A stretch of DNA of 64,000 nt from Bacteroidota bacterium (GTDB lineage Bacteria; Bacteroidota; Bacteroidia; 2-12-FULL-35-15). Below are positions 1 through 9,056 of the stretch, piece by piece. The stretch spans positions 40,574 through 104,573 of the forward strand of contig CANFRC010000012.1 of the NCBI GenBank assembly GCA_947449315.1. The letters are read 5' to 3'. Positions within the stretch are counted from its first letter, which is position 1. Each line of letters begins with the position of its first letter. Under the pieces are notes generated by a model, which did not search any database, was not told the DNA's origin, and saw nothing but the letters and a program-made list of their open reading frames with translations. A program made the position numbers and the translations under genes.

Positions 1-1
1 T

Positions 2-2476
2 TTAGTGATAGTGGAGTCCCCTGCAAAAGCGAAAACAATAGAAGGGTTTTTAGGAGAAGGATTTACAGTGAAATCAAGTTACGGGCACGTTCGCGACTTA
101 GCAAAAAAAGGGTTTGGTGTAGATATAGAAAATAATTTTGCTCCGAATTACGAAGTCTCGCCAGATAAGGCAAAAGTAGTAAATGAGTTAAAGTCTCTTG
201 CAAAGAAAGCCCAAGTGGTTTGGTTAGCAACCGATGAGGACCGAGAGGGGGAAGCTATTTCTTGGCATTTATTTGAGGCCCTGAACTTAAATGATAAAAA
301 TACGAAACGTATCGTTTTTCACGAGATTACTAAACCTGCAATTCAAAATGCAATTGCACACCCTCGCACCATAGACAAACATTTAGTTGATGCTCAGCAA
401 GCAAGGAGGATTTTAGATCGTTTGGTTGGTTTTGAATTATCTCCAATTCTTTGGAAAAAGGTGCGCCCTTCATTGTCTGCTGGTCGCGTTCAATCTGTGA
501 CCGTTCGGTTGATCGTAGAACGTGAACGTGAAATTGTGGGTTTTAAAAGTACATCATCTTACAAAGTTGTTGCAAATTTTATTGCTGGAAACGCTAATGT
601 AAAAGCAGAACTTTCAACTAAATTTAAAACTTTGGACGAAGCTCGCGCCTTTCTGAAAAAGTGTGAAAATGCGAATTATTCAGTAGATAGCGTTGAAACC
701 AAGCCAACAAAAAAATCACCATCTGCGCCTTTTACAACGTCAACTTTGCAACAAGAAGCAAGCCGTAAGCTAGGTTTTTCTGTTGCACAAACAATGGTTG
801 TTGCTCAACGATTGTATGAAAGCGGTAAGATCACATACATGAGAACAGACTCCGTGAACCTTTCTGAAACAGCTATTAATCAAGCGAAAGAAGCAATCAC
901 AGGCAATTACGGAGCTAAGTATTTAAATATTCGTCAATATAAAACCAAATCAAAGGGAGCACAAGAAGCGCATGAGGCTATTCGCCCAACATATATTCAA
1001 AATCAAACAATTGAGGGGGATGCCGCTGATAAACGTTTGTATGATCTGATCTGGAAACGTACCATTTCATCACAAATGAGTGATGCCGAATTGGAGAAAA
1101 CAACTGTTGTTATAACCCCGTCAGGTACAACGGAGAAATTTATTGTTCAAGGTGAGGTATTGAAATTTGATGGATTTTTGAAAGTTTATTTGGAAGGAAC
1201 AGACGATGAAGAGGATGAAAATCAAGCAGGAATGTTGCCTCCAATGAAAGTAGGCGAAGTGTTAAAGGTAAATGAAATTACTGCGATGGAACGGTTTACG
1301 CATCATCCAGCAAGATATACGGAAGCTAGTTTGGTAAAAAAATTAGAAGAGCTCGGCATTGGACGCCCTTCTACTTATGCACCAACTATTTCAACTGTTC
1401 AAAAACGGGAGTATGTTGTAAAAGAGGATAGAGAAGGGGTTCAACGAAGTTTCAATGTGCTTTCGTTAAAAGCAGGGAAGATCTCAGATGAGTTAAGATC
1501 AGAAGGTACTGGTGCTGAAAAATCAAAGTTGTTTCCAACAGATATCGGAATGGTTGTCAATGATTTTTTGCTGAAAGAATTTCCTCAAATTATGGATTTC
1601 AATTTCACAGCAAAAGTTGAAGAGGAATTTGATGAGATCGCAGAAGGAAAGATTCAATGGACAAAAATGTTGTCTGATTTTTATAAGCCGTTTCATAAAA
1701 ACGTTATGGATACTTCAGAAAATTCTGAACGTGCATCAGGAGAACGTTTGTTAGGCGTTGATCCGGTTTCAGGAAAAAATCTCTATGTTCGTATCGGTCG
1801 ATTTGGTCCAATGGCACAGTTGGGTGAAGGAAATGATGAAAATAACAAACCGAAATTTTCCAGCTTAAGAAAAGATCAGCGTTTGGATACGATTACTTTT
1901 CAGGAGGCTCTGGATCTTTTTAAATTACCCAGAGTTGTTGGAATGTTTGAAGATAAAGAAATGGTTGTGGCGGTTGGTCGATTTGGTCCTTATGTCCGAC
2001 ACAACAGTATATTCGTTTCTCTGAAAAAAGAAGATGATCCTATGACCGTATCTGCTGATCGTTGCGTCGAATTGATTCTCGCTAAACGTCAAGCAGAAAT
2101 TGATAAATATATTAAAACCTTCTCTGAACGGCCAGAAGTTCAATTGTTGAATGGGCGCTGGGGTCCCTACCTGGTGATGGATGGTAATAATTTCAAATTA
2201 CCAAAAGGTACAGATGCTCCATCCTTAACTTTGGAAGAGTGTTTGGCAATTGCCGCAGAACCAAAGAATGCGAGCAAAGGTAACCGTTTCAAGAAGAAAC
2301 AAACGGAGAAAAAAACATTTAAAGTTGCTGTAGCCAAAAAGAAAGCCGCTCCCAAGAAAGCGCTTAAAAAAGTTGTTCGCCCTGCTTTGAAAACAGCAGC
2401 AGTAAAACCTGCCCGTCCAGCAGGCGGGAAGGCTTTAAAGAAAACGGCCGCTAAAAAAACTGCTAAGAGAAAATAA
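2..2476 (+). CDS. topA: DNA topoisomerase I (5'-partial)
   Basis: Type IA topoisomerase that relaxes negatively supercoiled DNA through a transient 5'-phosphotyrosine. The reading frame is open to the left edge, and the first visible residues are already the Toprim strand (VESPAKAK), so a few N-terminal residues lie outside the window. Counting from the GTG at 5, the Toprim acidic motif TDEDREGE is at about 76-83 and the catalytic tyrosine is Y278 in ITYMRTDS. The C-terminal part carries repeated RFGP/RWGP motifs (topoisomerase C-terminal repeats) instead of four-cysteine zinc ribbons. The last 55 or so residues are a Lys/Ala-rich low-complexity tail, probably a non-specific DNA-binding extension. 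No terminator is visible after the stop. Confidence 0.97.
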   Translation, partial: LVIVESPAKAKTIEGFLGEGFTVKSSYGHVRDLAKKGFGVDIENNFAPNYEVSPDKAKVVNELKSLAKKAQVVWLATDEDREGEAISWHLFEALNLNDKNTKRIVFHEITKPAIQNAIAHPRTIDKHLVDAQQARRILDRLVGFELSPILWKKVRPSLSAGRVQSVTVRLIVEREREIVGFKSTSSYKVVANFIAGNANVKAELSTKFKTLDEARAFLKKCENANYSVDSVETKPTKKSPSAPFTTSTLQQEASRKLGFSVAQTMVVAQRLYESGKITYMRTDSVNLSETAINQAKEAITGNYGAKYLNIRQYKTKSKGAQEAHEAIRPTYIQNQTIEGDAADKRLYDLIWKRTISSQMSDAELEKTTVVITPSGTTEKFIVQGEVLKFDGFLKVYLEGTDDEEDENQAGMLPPMKVGEVLKVNEITAMERFTHHPARYTEASLVKKLEELGIGRPSTYAPTISTVQKREYVVKEDREGVQRSFNVLSLKAGKISDELRSEGTGAEKSKLFPTDIGMVVNDFLLKEFPQIMDFNFTAKVEEEFDEIAEGKIQWTKMLSDFYKPFHKNVMDTSENSERASGERLLGVDPVSGKNLYVRIGRFGPMAQLGEGNDENNKPKFSSLRKDQRLDTITFQEALDLFKLPRVVGMFEDKEMVVAVGRFGPYVRHNSIFVSLKKEDDPMTVSADRCVELILAKRQAEIDKYIKTFSERPEVQLLNGRWGPYLVMDGNNFKLPKGTDAPSLTLEECLAIAAEPKNASKGNRFKKKQTEKKTFKVAVAKKKAAPKKALKKVVRPALKTAAVKPARPAGGKALKKTAAKKTAKRK

Positions 2477-2619
2477 TTTAATAACCACTGTATCTATTTT
2501 TTAGTTTGATGTTATAGTTGTAACCCAACGAAAAAGATTCTTGATTTTTGTTGGTAGCATAAAGCAATCAAATTTTTTTGCGTCATTCAAAAAATTAGAT
2601 CGGAATATAAAAATTGTTC

Positions 2620-3789
2620 ATGCAAGAATTTTTTACACCAATCGATTTAAACAATTTTAACGGAGCTACTAAATATCCGGCCACTTCATATGGTAAAATA
2701 ATTAATACCTACACCGTTGGTACTGATTTTCCCAGTTTGGAAGGTGTTCAATTGGCCATAATTGGTGTGGAAGAAGATAGGAAAGCCTTGAATAACGAAG
2801 GTTGTGGCTTAGCTGCTGACTATGTTCGTGAGAACTTATACAAATTATATCAAGGGAACTACAATTCTAAAATTGTTGATCTTGGAAATATTAAAAAAGG
2901 CAATTCTATTGAAGATACCTATTTTGCTGTCACAGATGTATTGGCTGTTTTGCTGAAAAAAAATATCGTTCCTGTAATTATTGGTGGTTCTCAAGATTTA
3001 ACATATTGCAATTATCTTGCGTATCAAAAAATGGAACAAACCATAAATATTGTTGCTATTGACTCTTCTTTTGATATTGGCGATGGTGATAAAGAACTCA
3101 ATTCTCAAAGCTATTTGAGTAAAATAATTTTACATAAACCCAATATTCTTTTTAATTTCAGTAATGTCGGGTATCAAAGTTATTTTGTTGAACAAACATC
3201 AGTAGAGTTGATGAAAAAACTATATTTTGATGCGCATAGATTGGGACAGGTTAGAAAAAAAATGGAGGATGTGGAGCCAATTGTGAGAAATGCCGATTTA
3301 GTAAGTTTTGATGTTTCAGCCATTCGACAAAGTGACGCACCGGGAAATGGAAATGCTTCCCCAAATGGGTTTTACGGAGAAGAAGCTTGCCAGATAACAC
3401 GCTATGCCGGTTTAAGTGACAAGCTTTCCTCAATAGGGTTTTATGAAATCAATCCAGCTTTTGATACAAACAAGCAAACAGCGCACCTAGTGGCACAAAT
3501 GATTTGGTATTTTATTGATGGCTTTTATAACCGAAAACAGGATTATCCGATAGTTGATAAGTTGGAATATACGAAGTATCGGGTCTCAATCAAGGGGCAT
3601 GAGCATGAAATAGTGTTTTATAAGAGTAATAAGAGTGATCGCTGGTGGATGGATGTGCCATATCCGGTAAACCATCAGATAAAATTTGAGCGTCATCACA
3701 TGGTTCCATGCTCTTATAGCGATTACGAGACTGCCTGTAGTGACGAATTGCCTGATAGCTGGTGGCAAACCTATCAGAAATTAGGCTAA
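2620..3789 (+). CDS. Ureohydrolase-fold (formimidoylglutamase/arginase-like) protein with degenerate metal site
   Basis: About 389 aa, arginase/agmatinase/formimidoylglutamase superfamily by fold motifs. An ATG at 2620 (MQEFFTPI) is preferred over the in-frame TTG at 2614. The three motifs that supply the two-manganese ligands are recognisable but altered: the usual GGDHS is GGSQD (His lost), DAHxD is DSSFD (His lost), and SxDxDxxDP is SFDVSAIRQSD (second Asp lost). That removes about three of six ligands, so classic ureohydrolase activity looks unlikely unless it uses another metal arrangement. It sits between topA and the type IX secretion locus on the same strand, with no clear transcriptional link. 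Bacteroidota annotations often name such proteins formimidoylglutamase, a label not justified here by the active site. Confidence 0.8.
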   Translation: MQEFFTPIDLNNFNGATKYPATSYGKIINTYTVGTDFPSLEGVQLAIIGVEEDRKALNNEGCGLAADYVRENLYKLYQGNYNSKIVDLGNIKKGNSIEDTYFAVTDVLAVLLKKNIVPVIIGGSQDLTYCNYLAYQKMEQTINIVAIDSSFDIGDGDKELNSQSYLSKIILHKPNILFNFSNVGYQSYFVEQTSVELMKKLYFDAHRLGQVRKKMEDVEPIVRNADLVSFDVSAIRQSDAPGNGNASPNGFYGEEACQITRYAGLSDKLSSIGFYEINPAFDTNKQTAHLVAQMIWYFIDGFYNRKQDYPIVDKLEYTKYRVSIKGHEHEIVFYKSNKSDRWWMDVPYPVNHQIKFERHHMVPCSYSDYETACSDELPDSWWQTYQKLG

Positions 3790-3920
3790 TTAATACGCTC
3801 ATTTTGTATAATGAACAATAAAATGTTTAAAAAATTTGTTTTTATTAAACTATTATTTAATTTAGCGTCCTAACTTTAGGAAAAAGCGACAAATGTTTGT
3901 TAACTTTTAAGAGGTAAAAA

Positions 3921-4904
3921 ATGAAAAAAACCCTTATTCTAATTGCATTCTCTATTACTGGTTTGGTTACTTTTGCTCAGCAAGATGCCCAGTTCAGTAT
4001 GAATATGTTTAATCGTTTGGCTGTGAATCCGGGTTATGCGGGTACCAATCAGGCATTATGTGCAACATTGTTGTATCGCGATCAGTGGGACAAGTTTCCA
4101 GGGGCTCCTAAAACAGGGTTATTAAGCATCGATTACGGCGAATTTTTCAATGGGCATGCCGGAGCAGGTTTAACTGTTGACCAAGATCTTATCGGATTTG
4201 ATAAAACGTTAAAAGCCAAAGCGGCATTTTCTTATCATTTGCCGTTGGGTACTGGAGGTATATTGGGTATTGGATTAGACGCTGGAATGATTAGTAAATC
4301 ATTGTCAGGAAATTTTATTGCTCCTGATGGAACTTCCAGAGATACTGGGGGAGGAACTGATAACGCTATTCCATGGTCTGGTGCTTCTGCTACGACTTAT
4401 GATGTTGGATTCGGATTGTATTATACGAGCAAGAATTTATATGTCGGTTTGTCTTCTTTGCATTTGCCACAACAAACATTGACAAAAGCTGATGGTACAA
4501 AACCTGCAACGGCTACAATAAATTCAAAATATTATGATTTTACATATGAAGTGGCTCGTCACTATTATGTTATGGCAGGGTATACATTTCATTTAAATCC
4601 ACAATTCGAGTTAACGCCTTCTATATTAACTAAATCGGACGCATCCTCTACACAGTTAGATATTAATTTGATGGCTAAGTGGAATAGAATGGTGTTTGTA
4701 GGAGCTTCTTATCGATTGACAGACGCAATTCCTGTTTTTGCAGGCGTTGAATGGAATGGGTTTAAATTAGGTTATGCTTACGATATAACCCTGTCTAATA
4801 TTAAATCATATAGCAGTGGAACGCATGAATTAATGTTAGGATATTGTCATAAATTCATACCACCTGTCCATAAAACAGGCCATATGAACGTGAGATTTAT
4901 ATAA
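3921..4904 (+). CDS. porP: PorP/SprF family type IX secretion outer-membrane protein
   Basis: 327 aa with an N-terminal signal peptide ending near VTFAQQ. It has the family hallmark near the mature N-terminus (QFSMNMFNRLAVNPGYAG, then LLYRDQW) followed by alternating amphipathic strands typical of a 14-stranded outer-membrane barrel. PorP-family proteins anchor type IX secretion components at the outer membrane. It lies directly upstream of gldKLMN, the porP-porK-porL-porM-porN order known from Porphyromonas gingivalis, which supports the core PorP role over one of the many cargo-specific SprF paralogues. AGAGGT at 3910-3915 is a moderate ribosome site. A hairpin separates it from gldK and may lower read-through. 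Confidence 0.92.
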   Translation: MKKTLILIAFSITGLVTFAQQDAQFSMNMFNRLAVNPGYAGTNQALCATLLYRDQWDKFPGAPKTGLLSIDYGEFFNGHAGAGLTVDQDLIGFDKTLKAKAAFSYHLPLGTGGILGIGLDAGMISKSLSGNFIAPDGTSRDTGGGTDNAIPWSGASATTYDVGFGLYYTSKNLYVGLSSLHLPQQTLTKADGTKPATATINSKYYDFTYEVARHYYVMAGYTFHLNPQFELTPSILTKSDASSTQLDINLMAKWNRMVFVGASYRLTDAIPVFAGVEWNGFKLGYAYDITLSNIKSYSSGTHELMLGYCHKFIPPVHKTGHMNVRFI

Positions 4905-4967
4905 AATAATCATTTTTTTGTAACCTTAAATTTTTAGTCTCGTTTAAGCTACTCTATTTGCTCTCAG

Positions 4968-4995
4968 AATCATCATACTCAGGTGTGATGATTTT
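4968..4995 (+). terminator. Hairpin between porP and gldK, terminator- or attenuator-like
   Basis: An 11-bp stem (AATCATCATAC with GTGTGATGATT, one G:T pair) closes a TCAG tetraloop at 4979-4982, and the 3' arm runs into TTTTC. The T-run is short, so partial termination or an mRNA-processing barrier is as likely as full termination. It would allow porP and gldKLMN to be expressed at different levels. Confidence 0.55.
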
Positions 4996-5030
4996 CTAAC
5001 AAAAAGGGGTTTAATATAAAAACAACAAAT

Positions 5031-6482
5031 ATGAAAAAGTTGCTCTTGTTAAGTTCTATCGTTGCTCTCTTTAGTATGACCAGTTGTACTAAAAACACTG
5101 GTGAACTTTTAGGTGTTCAGCGACGTGCTGAGTGGTTCGATATCGATCCTTTTGGTATGTTGTACATTCCAATGGGAAGTTACAATATGGGACCAAGTGA
5201 TGAGGATACTCCTTATGCTCACACTACCAAGTCTAAAACAGTTTCTGTTCAAGCATTTTACATTGATCAGACTGAAATTTCAAACAATGAATATCGTCAG
5301 TTTGTTTATTGGGTGAAAGACTCCATTGCTCATCGTGCTTTATTTGAAGATGGAAGAGCCGAGCATGGGATTGAAACGGATGACTATGATCAGCCAATTG
5401 ATCCTCCATTGGTAAATTTTGACGAGAATATCGGTTATGATGAAACAGATGTGCGTGAGGTTCTTGAGTTTATGTACTTACCAGTAGAAGAAAGATTCTA
5501 CAAGCGCAGAGAAATTGACTCCCGTAAATTAAATTTTGAATACTATTGGATCAATTTGCGCTTAGCGGCTCAGAAATCGAATCGTTTCAAACCTTCAAAA
5601 TCTCCAGATGATAAAGGCCGCGATTTTATCAATGGCTACCAAAATACTAGTGTTGGCGACAATAAAACATTGGGTCACTATGACGTAAAAGATGGTGTTT
5701 CTGATGGAAACGGTAACTACAGCACTCGTGAACAAAAAGATAAAGACAGAAGCGTGTTTATTGTAAAAGATGTGATCAATGTTTACCCAGATACTTTGGC
5801 TTGGGTGCATGATTTCACATACTCTTTTAACGAGCCTATGACGAATATGTATTTCTGGCACCCTGCTTACGATGATTACCCTGTGGTTGGTGTTAGCTGG
5901 AAACAAGCAAGATCATTTTGTATATGGAGAACTCAATTATTTAACAATTGGTTGGTTGGAAATGGCCAATCCTACCTAAATGATTTTCGTTTGCCTACTG
6001 AATCAGAATGGGAATATGCTGCTCGAGGCGGAAATGCTTTAAGCCCTTACCCTTGGGGAGGTCCTTATATCAGAAATGCTCTTGGGTGTTTCTTAGGAAA
6101 CTTCAAACCAATGCGCGGTAGTTATATTGATGACGGAGGTTTTCATACTGTGAAAATTGCAGCGTATAATCCAAATGATTACGGTTTATATTGTATGGCA
6201 GGTAATGCAGCTGAATGGACCAGCAATGCTTTTGATGAGTCAGCGTACGACTTTAGTCACGATTTAAACCCCGATTACGTTTATGAAGCTCAAGATAATG
6301 AAGCGAATGTTTTGAAACGTAAAGTTATCAGAGGAGGTTCTTGGAAAGATGTTGGTTATTACTTGCAAACAAGTACTAGAACTTATGAATATCAAGATAC
6401 AGCAAAATGTTACGTTGGGTTCCGTTGTGTTCAAACATATCTTGGTCGTAACATGGGTGATGCCCCAGGCGAAGGATTTTAA
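5031..6482 (+). CDS. gldK: Type IX secretion/gliding lipoprotein GldK (PorK)
   Basis: 483 aa outer-membrane lipoprotein. The signal peptide ends in a lipobox with Cys19 (SMTSC). The rest is a formylglycine-generating-enzyme/sulfatase-modifying-factor fold: it starts near residue 45 (MLYIPMGSYNMG) and ends with the IRGGSW and GFRCVQT signatures around 430-470. In this family the fold is structural; with GldN it forms the periplasmic ring of the type IX translocon. The length matches known GldK/PorK. It is followed after 51 nt by gldL. The start is the ATG directly preceding the lipoprotein signal, with no strong Shine-Dalgarno sequence, as usual in this phylum. Confidence 0.96.
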   Translation: MKKLLLLSSIVALFSMTSCTKNTGELLGVQRRAEWFDIDPFGMLYIPMGSYNMGPSDEDTPYAHTTKSKTVSVQAFYIDQTEISNNEYRQFVYWVKDSIAHRALFEDGRAEHGIETDDYDQPIDPPLVNFDENIGYDETDVREVLEFMYLPVEERFYKRREIDSRKLNFEYYWINLRLAAQKSNRFKPSKSPDDKGRDFINGYQNTSVGDNKTLGHYDVKDGVSDGNGNYSTREQKDKDRSVFIVKDVINVYPDTLAWVHDFTYSFNEPMTNMYFWHPAYDDYPVVGVSWKQARSFCIWRTQLFNNWLVGNGQSYLNDFRLPTESEWEYAARGGNALSPYPWGGPYIRNALGCFLGNFKPMRGSYIDDGGFHTVKIAAYNPNDYGLYCMAGNAAEWTSNAFDESAYDFSHDLNPDYVYEAQDNEANVLKRKVIRGGSWKDVGYYLQTSTRTYEYQDTAKCYVGFRCVQTYLGRNMGDAPGEGF

Positions 6483-6533
6483 TTTGTATTCTCTAAACTA
6501 AACAATAATAAATTAAATTTTAAACTTAAAATT

Positions 6534-7313
6534 ATGGGTGGTAAAAAATGGAAAAGTTTCATGGCCAAATTGTATGGATTTGGTGCAGCAATCGTTATCG
6601 TTGGAGCGATGTTTAAAATTATGCACTGGCCTGGTGCAGGACCGATGCTTGTTGTTGGTCTATCTACAGAGGCCGTAATCTTCTTTTTCTCCGCGTTTGA
6701 GCCACCACATGAAGAGGTGGATTGGAGTTTGGTGTATCCTGAATTAGCAGGTATGCACGGTGAAGAAGGTGATCACGCAGGAATTGAAGACAAAGGTACC
6801 TTAACAGAACAATTAGATACAATGCTTGAAGATGCTAAGATTGGGCCGGAATTAATTGCTAGTCTTGGTGCAGGTATGCGCAGTCTTAGTGATCAAGCAG
6901 GAAAATTAAATAATATTACTGACGCTTCAGTCGCTACAAGTGATTATGTATCCAGTGTAAAGTCTGCATCTAAAAACGTAGATTCATTGTCAAATGCATA
7001 TTCTAAAGCAGCTGAATCTTTGATGGGTCTTGCTGTTAGCGGTGATGATAGCTCAAATTTGGGTGATCAAATCAGCAAAGTAGCGAAAAATCTTTCTGCG
7101 TTGAATGCTTCATACGAATTGCAATTGCAAGGTTCTGGTGAGCATTTGAAAGCTACATCTAGATTCTACGGTGGACTTGAAGAATTGATGAAAAATCTTA
7201 ACGACTCAGTAGATGATACTAAGAAGTATAAAGATCAAATCTCTCAACTTTCTTCTAATTTAGAATCGTTGAATACAATTTACGGTAACATGCTTACCGC
7301 AATGAGAAAATAA
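6534..7313 (+). CDS. gldL: Type IX secretion motor subunit GldL
   Basis: 259 aa inner-membrane protein. Two transmembrane helices lie at about 12-30 and 37-55, followed by a cytoplasmic, largely helical domain. GldL is the pentameric stator of the GldLM proton-driven motor. Acidic residues in and after helix 2 are E46 and E56, with K28 and H31 in the loop region. Allowing an offset of three they correspond to Glu49 and Glu59 implicated in proton flow in the Flavobacterium johnsoniae motor. The stop codon is followed at once by two perfect hairpins before gldM. Confidence 0.97.
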   Translation: MGGKKWKSFMAKLYGFGAAIVIVGAMFKIMHWPGAGPMLVVGLSTEAVIFFFSAFEPPHEEVDWSLVYPELAGMHGEEGDHAGIEDKGTLTEQLDTMLEDAKIGPELIASLGAGMRSLSDQAGKLNNITDASVATSDYVSSVKSASKNVDSLSNAYSKAAESLMGLAVSGDDSSNLGDQISKVAKNLSALNASYELQLQGSGEHLKATSRFYGGLEELMKNLNDSVDDTKKYKDQISQLSSNLESLNTIYGNMLTAMRK

Positions 7314-7331
7314 TAGTTCCTACGAACTATT
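7312..7331 (+). promoter_or_regulatory. First hairpin in the gldL-gldM gap
   Basis: A perfect 8-bp inverted repeat, AATAGTTC / CTAC loop / GAACTATT, starting inside the gldL stop codon. No T-tract follows, so it is not an intrinsic terminator. Probable role is mRNA 3'-end protection or processing. Confidence 0.6.
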
Positions 7332-7337
7332 AGGTTT

Positions 7338-7365
7338 CAATAATGGAGAGTAATCTCCATTATTG
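7338..7365 (+). promoter_or_regulatory. Second hairpin in the gldL-gldM gap
   Basis: A perfect 12-bp stem, CAATAATGGAGA / GTAA loop / TCTCCATTATTG, six bases after the first hairpin and 42 bases before the gldM start. The GTAA loop is a GNRA tetraloop, which makes the RNA form very stable. No T-tract follows. It probably sets relative gldL and gldM transcript levels. Confidence 0.7.
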
Positions 7366-7407
7366 CTCATTTAATTAATATTAATCTAAAAAAACTAATA
7401 TAACAAT

Positions 7408-9036
7408 ATGTCAGGAGGCAAAGAAACCCCAAGGCAGAAGATGATTGGTATGATGTACCTGGTGTTAACAGCACTTTTGGCGCTAAACGTATCAAAAGAG
7501 ATTCTGAATGCCTTCGTTATCGTTGAGAGTGGTTTGAATAATACCAACGATAACTTCGATGGAAAAAATGGAGTATTATATTCCAAGTTTGAGAAGGCAA
7601 TGGCTGATAATAAAGTGAAAACAGAACCTTGGTACAAAAAGGCTTTGGAAGTAAAAAAATCGGCTGCTGAACTTTGTAAAATGGTTGATGATATCCGATC
7701 TGAATTATACTTAGAAGTTCAAAAGCTTCCTGATAAATCAGTGGCTGATACCTTTAAATTAGCGCAATTAGACAGTAAAGATAACTATGACATTCCTACC
7801 CATGCTTTACTAGGTGCAACACCTGAAGAGCCAGGTGCGGATGCAAAAATTATTCCTTTGAAAAAAGCGATAATTGCTTTCAGGCAAAAAATGATGGATA
7901 TAGTTCCTGCGAAAGAAAAAGCTGGTCTTAAATTAGGTTTAAGTACAGAGGATGTATATTCACTTAATGATGAGAAAAAAGTTTCTTGGGAGTATAACAA
8001 CTTTGACCATACCACTATGGCTGCTGATATGTGTATTTTTGCAGGTATCAAAAATGACATTAAAAATGCAGAAAGTGATGTTGTTGGAATCTTGTTAAAA
8101 GCAATCACTGCAGAGGATTTTTCTTTTGATGCTGTAGAAGCAAAAGTGGTGGCAAATGCGAACTACGTAACTGCTGGTGAAGATTACACAGCAGACATAT
8201 TTGTTTCGGCTCACAGTTCCACTCAAAATCCTGAAATTGTTATTGGAAATGTTGATACAACTACAAAAGATGCTAAACTTGTTGGTACCGGAACACCAGT
8301 TCCTGTTACTGCGGGTGTCGGAAAATATGTTGTTCATACAGGTTCTGAAGGAGATCAAGAGTATAGTGGTGTTATCAATGTGAAAGCACCGGACGGTTCT
8401 GTAAAACCATATCCATTTCATGGTAAATATACAGTTGCTAAACCATCTATGGCAGTTTCTCCAACTAAAATGAATGTGTTTTATATTGGTGTAGACAATC
8501 CGGTAGATATTTCAGTGGCAGGAACTGCTCCAATGGATGTTTCTGCAACGTTGAGTGGCGGAAGCGGTACGATTAAGTCCTTAGGCGGCGGACACTACAT
8601 TGTTAGCGTAAAGTCTGGTGATGCAAAAGGAATGATTAATGTGAACGTTTCTAAGAAAACAAAAGATGGTAATAAATCTGCTGGTCCTCCTATGGTTTTC
8701 CGTGTTAAAAAAGTACCAAGTCCTCAAGCTTCATTTGCTGGAGTGGTAGGTGATGGAAAAGTAAGTAAAGGAGAAATCATGAGTGCAGGTGGTGTGATTC
8801 CAAAATTGGAAGATTTCGTTTTCGATTTAAAATTCCCAGTAGTTTCTTGGAATATGTCTGTATTTGTGAATGGTGTATTCGTTGATTATACCGCTCAAGG
8901 TGCTAGTTGTACTGGAGCAATGAAGGAGATTATGGCTAAGGTGAAAACGGGTCAAAAAGTGTTGATCGAGGAAGTGAAGGTTCAGTGTCCTGATGGAGTT
9001 AGGAAAATTGTTGGTTGTGTTCTAAAAATTAAATAA
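7408..9036 (+). CDS. gldM: Type IX secretion motor subunit GldM (PorM)
   Basis: 542 aa. A short cytoplasmic N-terminus (MSGGKETPRQK) precedes one transmembrane helix at about 13-32, then a long periplasmic region that in known GldM/PorM structures forms four domains as a rod reaching the GldKN ring. Arg9 is present, matching the arginine paired with the GldL glutamates in the motor. Segments such as VVANANYVTAGEDYTADIF and the PFHGKYTVAKPSM stretch fit the later beta-rich periplasmic domains. It follows gldL after a gap holding two hairpins and precedes gldN by 20 nt, so it is transcribed with both. Confidence 0.97.
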   Translation: MSGGKETPRQKMIGMMYLVLTALLALNVSKEILNAFVIVESGLNNTNDNFDGKNGVLYSKFEKAMADNKVKTEPWYKKALEVKKSAAELCKMVDDIRSELYLEVQKLPDKSVADTFKLAQLDSKDNYDIPTHALLGATPEEPGADAKIIPLKKAIIAFRQKMMDIVPAKEKAGLKLGLSTEDVYSLNDEKKVSWEYNNFDHTTMAADMCIFAGIKNDIKNAESDVVGILLKAITAEDFSFDAVEAKVVANANYVTAGEDYTADIFVSAHSSTQNPEIVIGNVDTTTKDAKLVGTGTPVPVTAGVGKYVVHTGSEGDQEYSGVINVKAPDGSVKPYPFHGKYTVAKPSMAVSPTKMNVFYIGVDNPVDISVAGTAPMDVSATLSGGSGTIKSLGGGHYIVSVKSGDAKGMINVNVSKKTKDGNKSAGPPMVFRVKKVPSPQASFAGVVGDGKVSKGEIMSAGGVIPKLEDFVFDLKFPVVSWNMSVFVNGVFVDYTAQGASCTGAMKEIMAKVKTGQKVLIEEVKVQCPDGVRKIVGCVLKIK

Positions 9037-9045
9037 CCATAATAC

Positions 9046-9051
9046 GGAGGT
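9046..9051 (+). promoter_or_regulatory. Consensus Shine-Dalgarno site of gldN
   Basis: GGAGGT ends 5 nt before the gldN ATG at 9057. Consensus sites are uncommon in this phylum, and none of gldK, gldL or gldM has one, so gldN may be translated by a different initiation mode. Confidence 0.6.
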
Positions 9052-9056
9052 ATACC

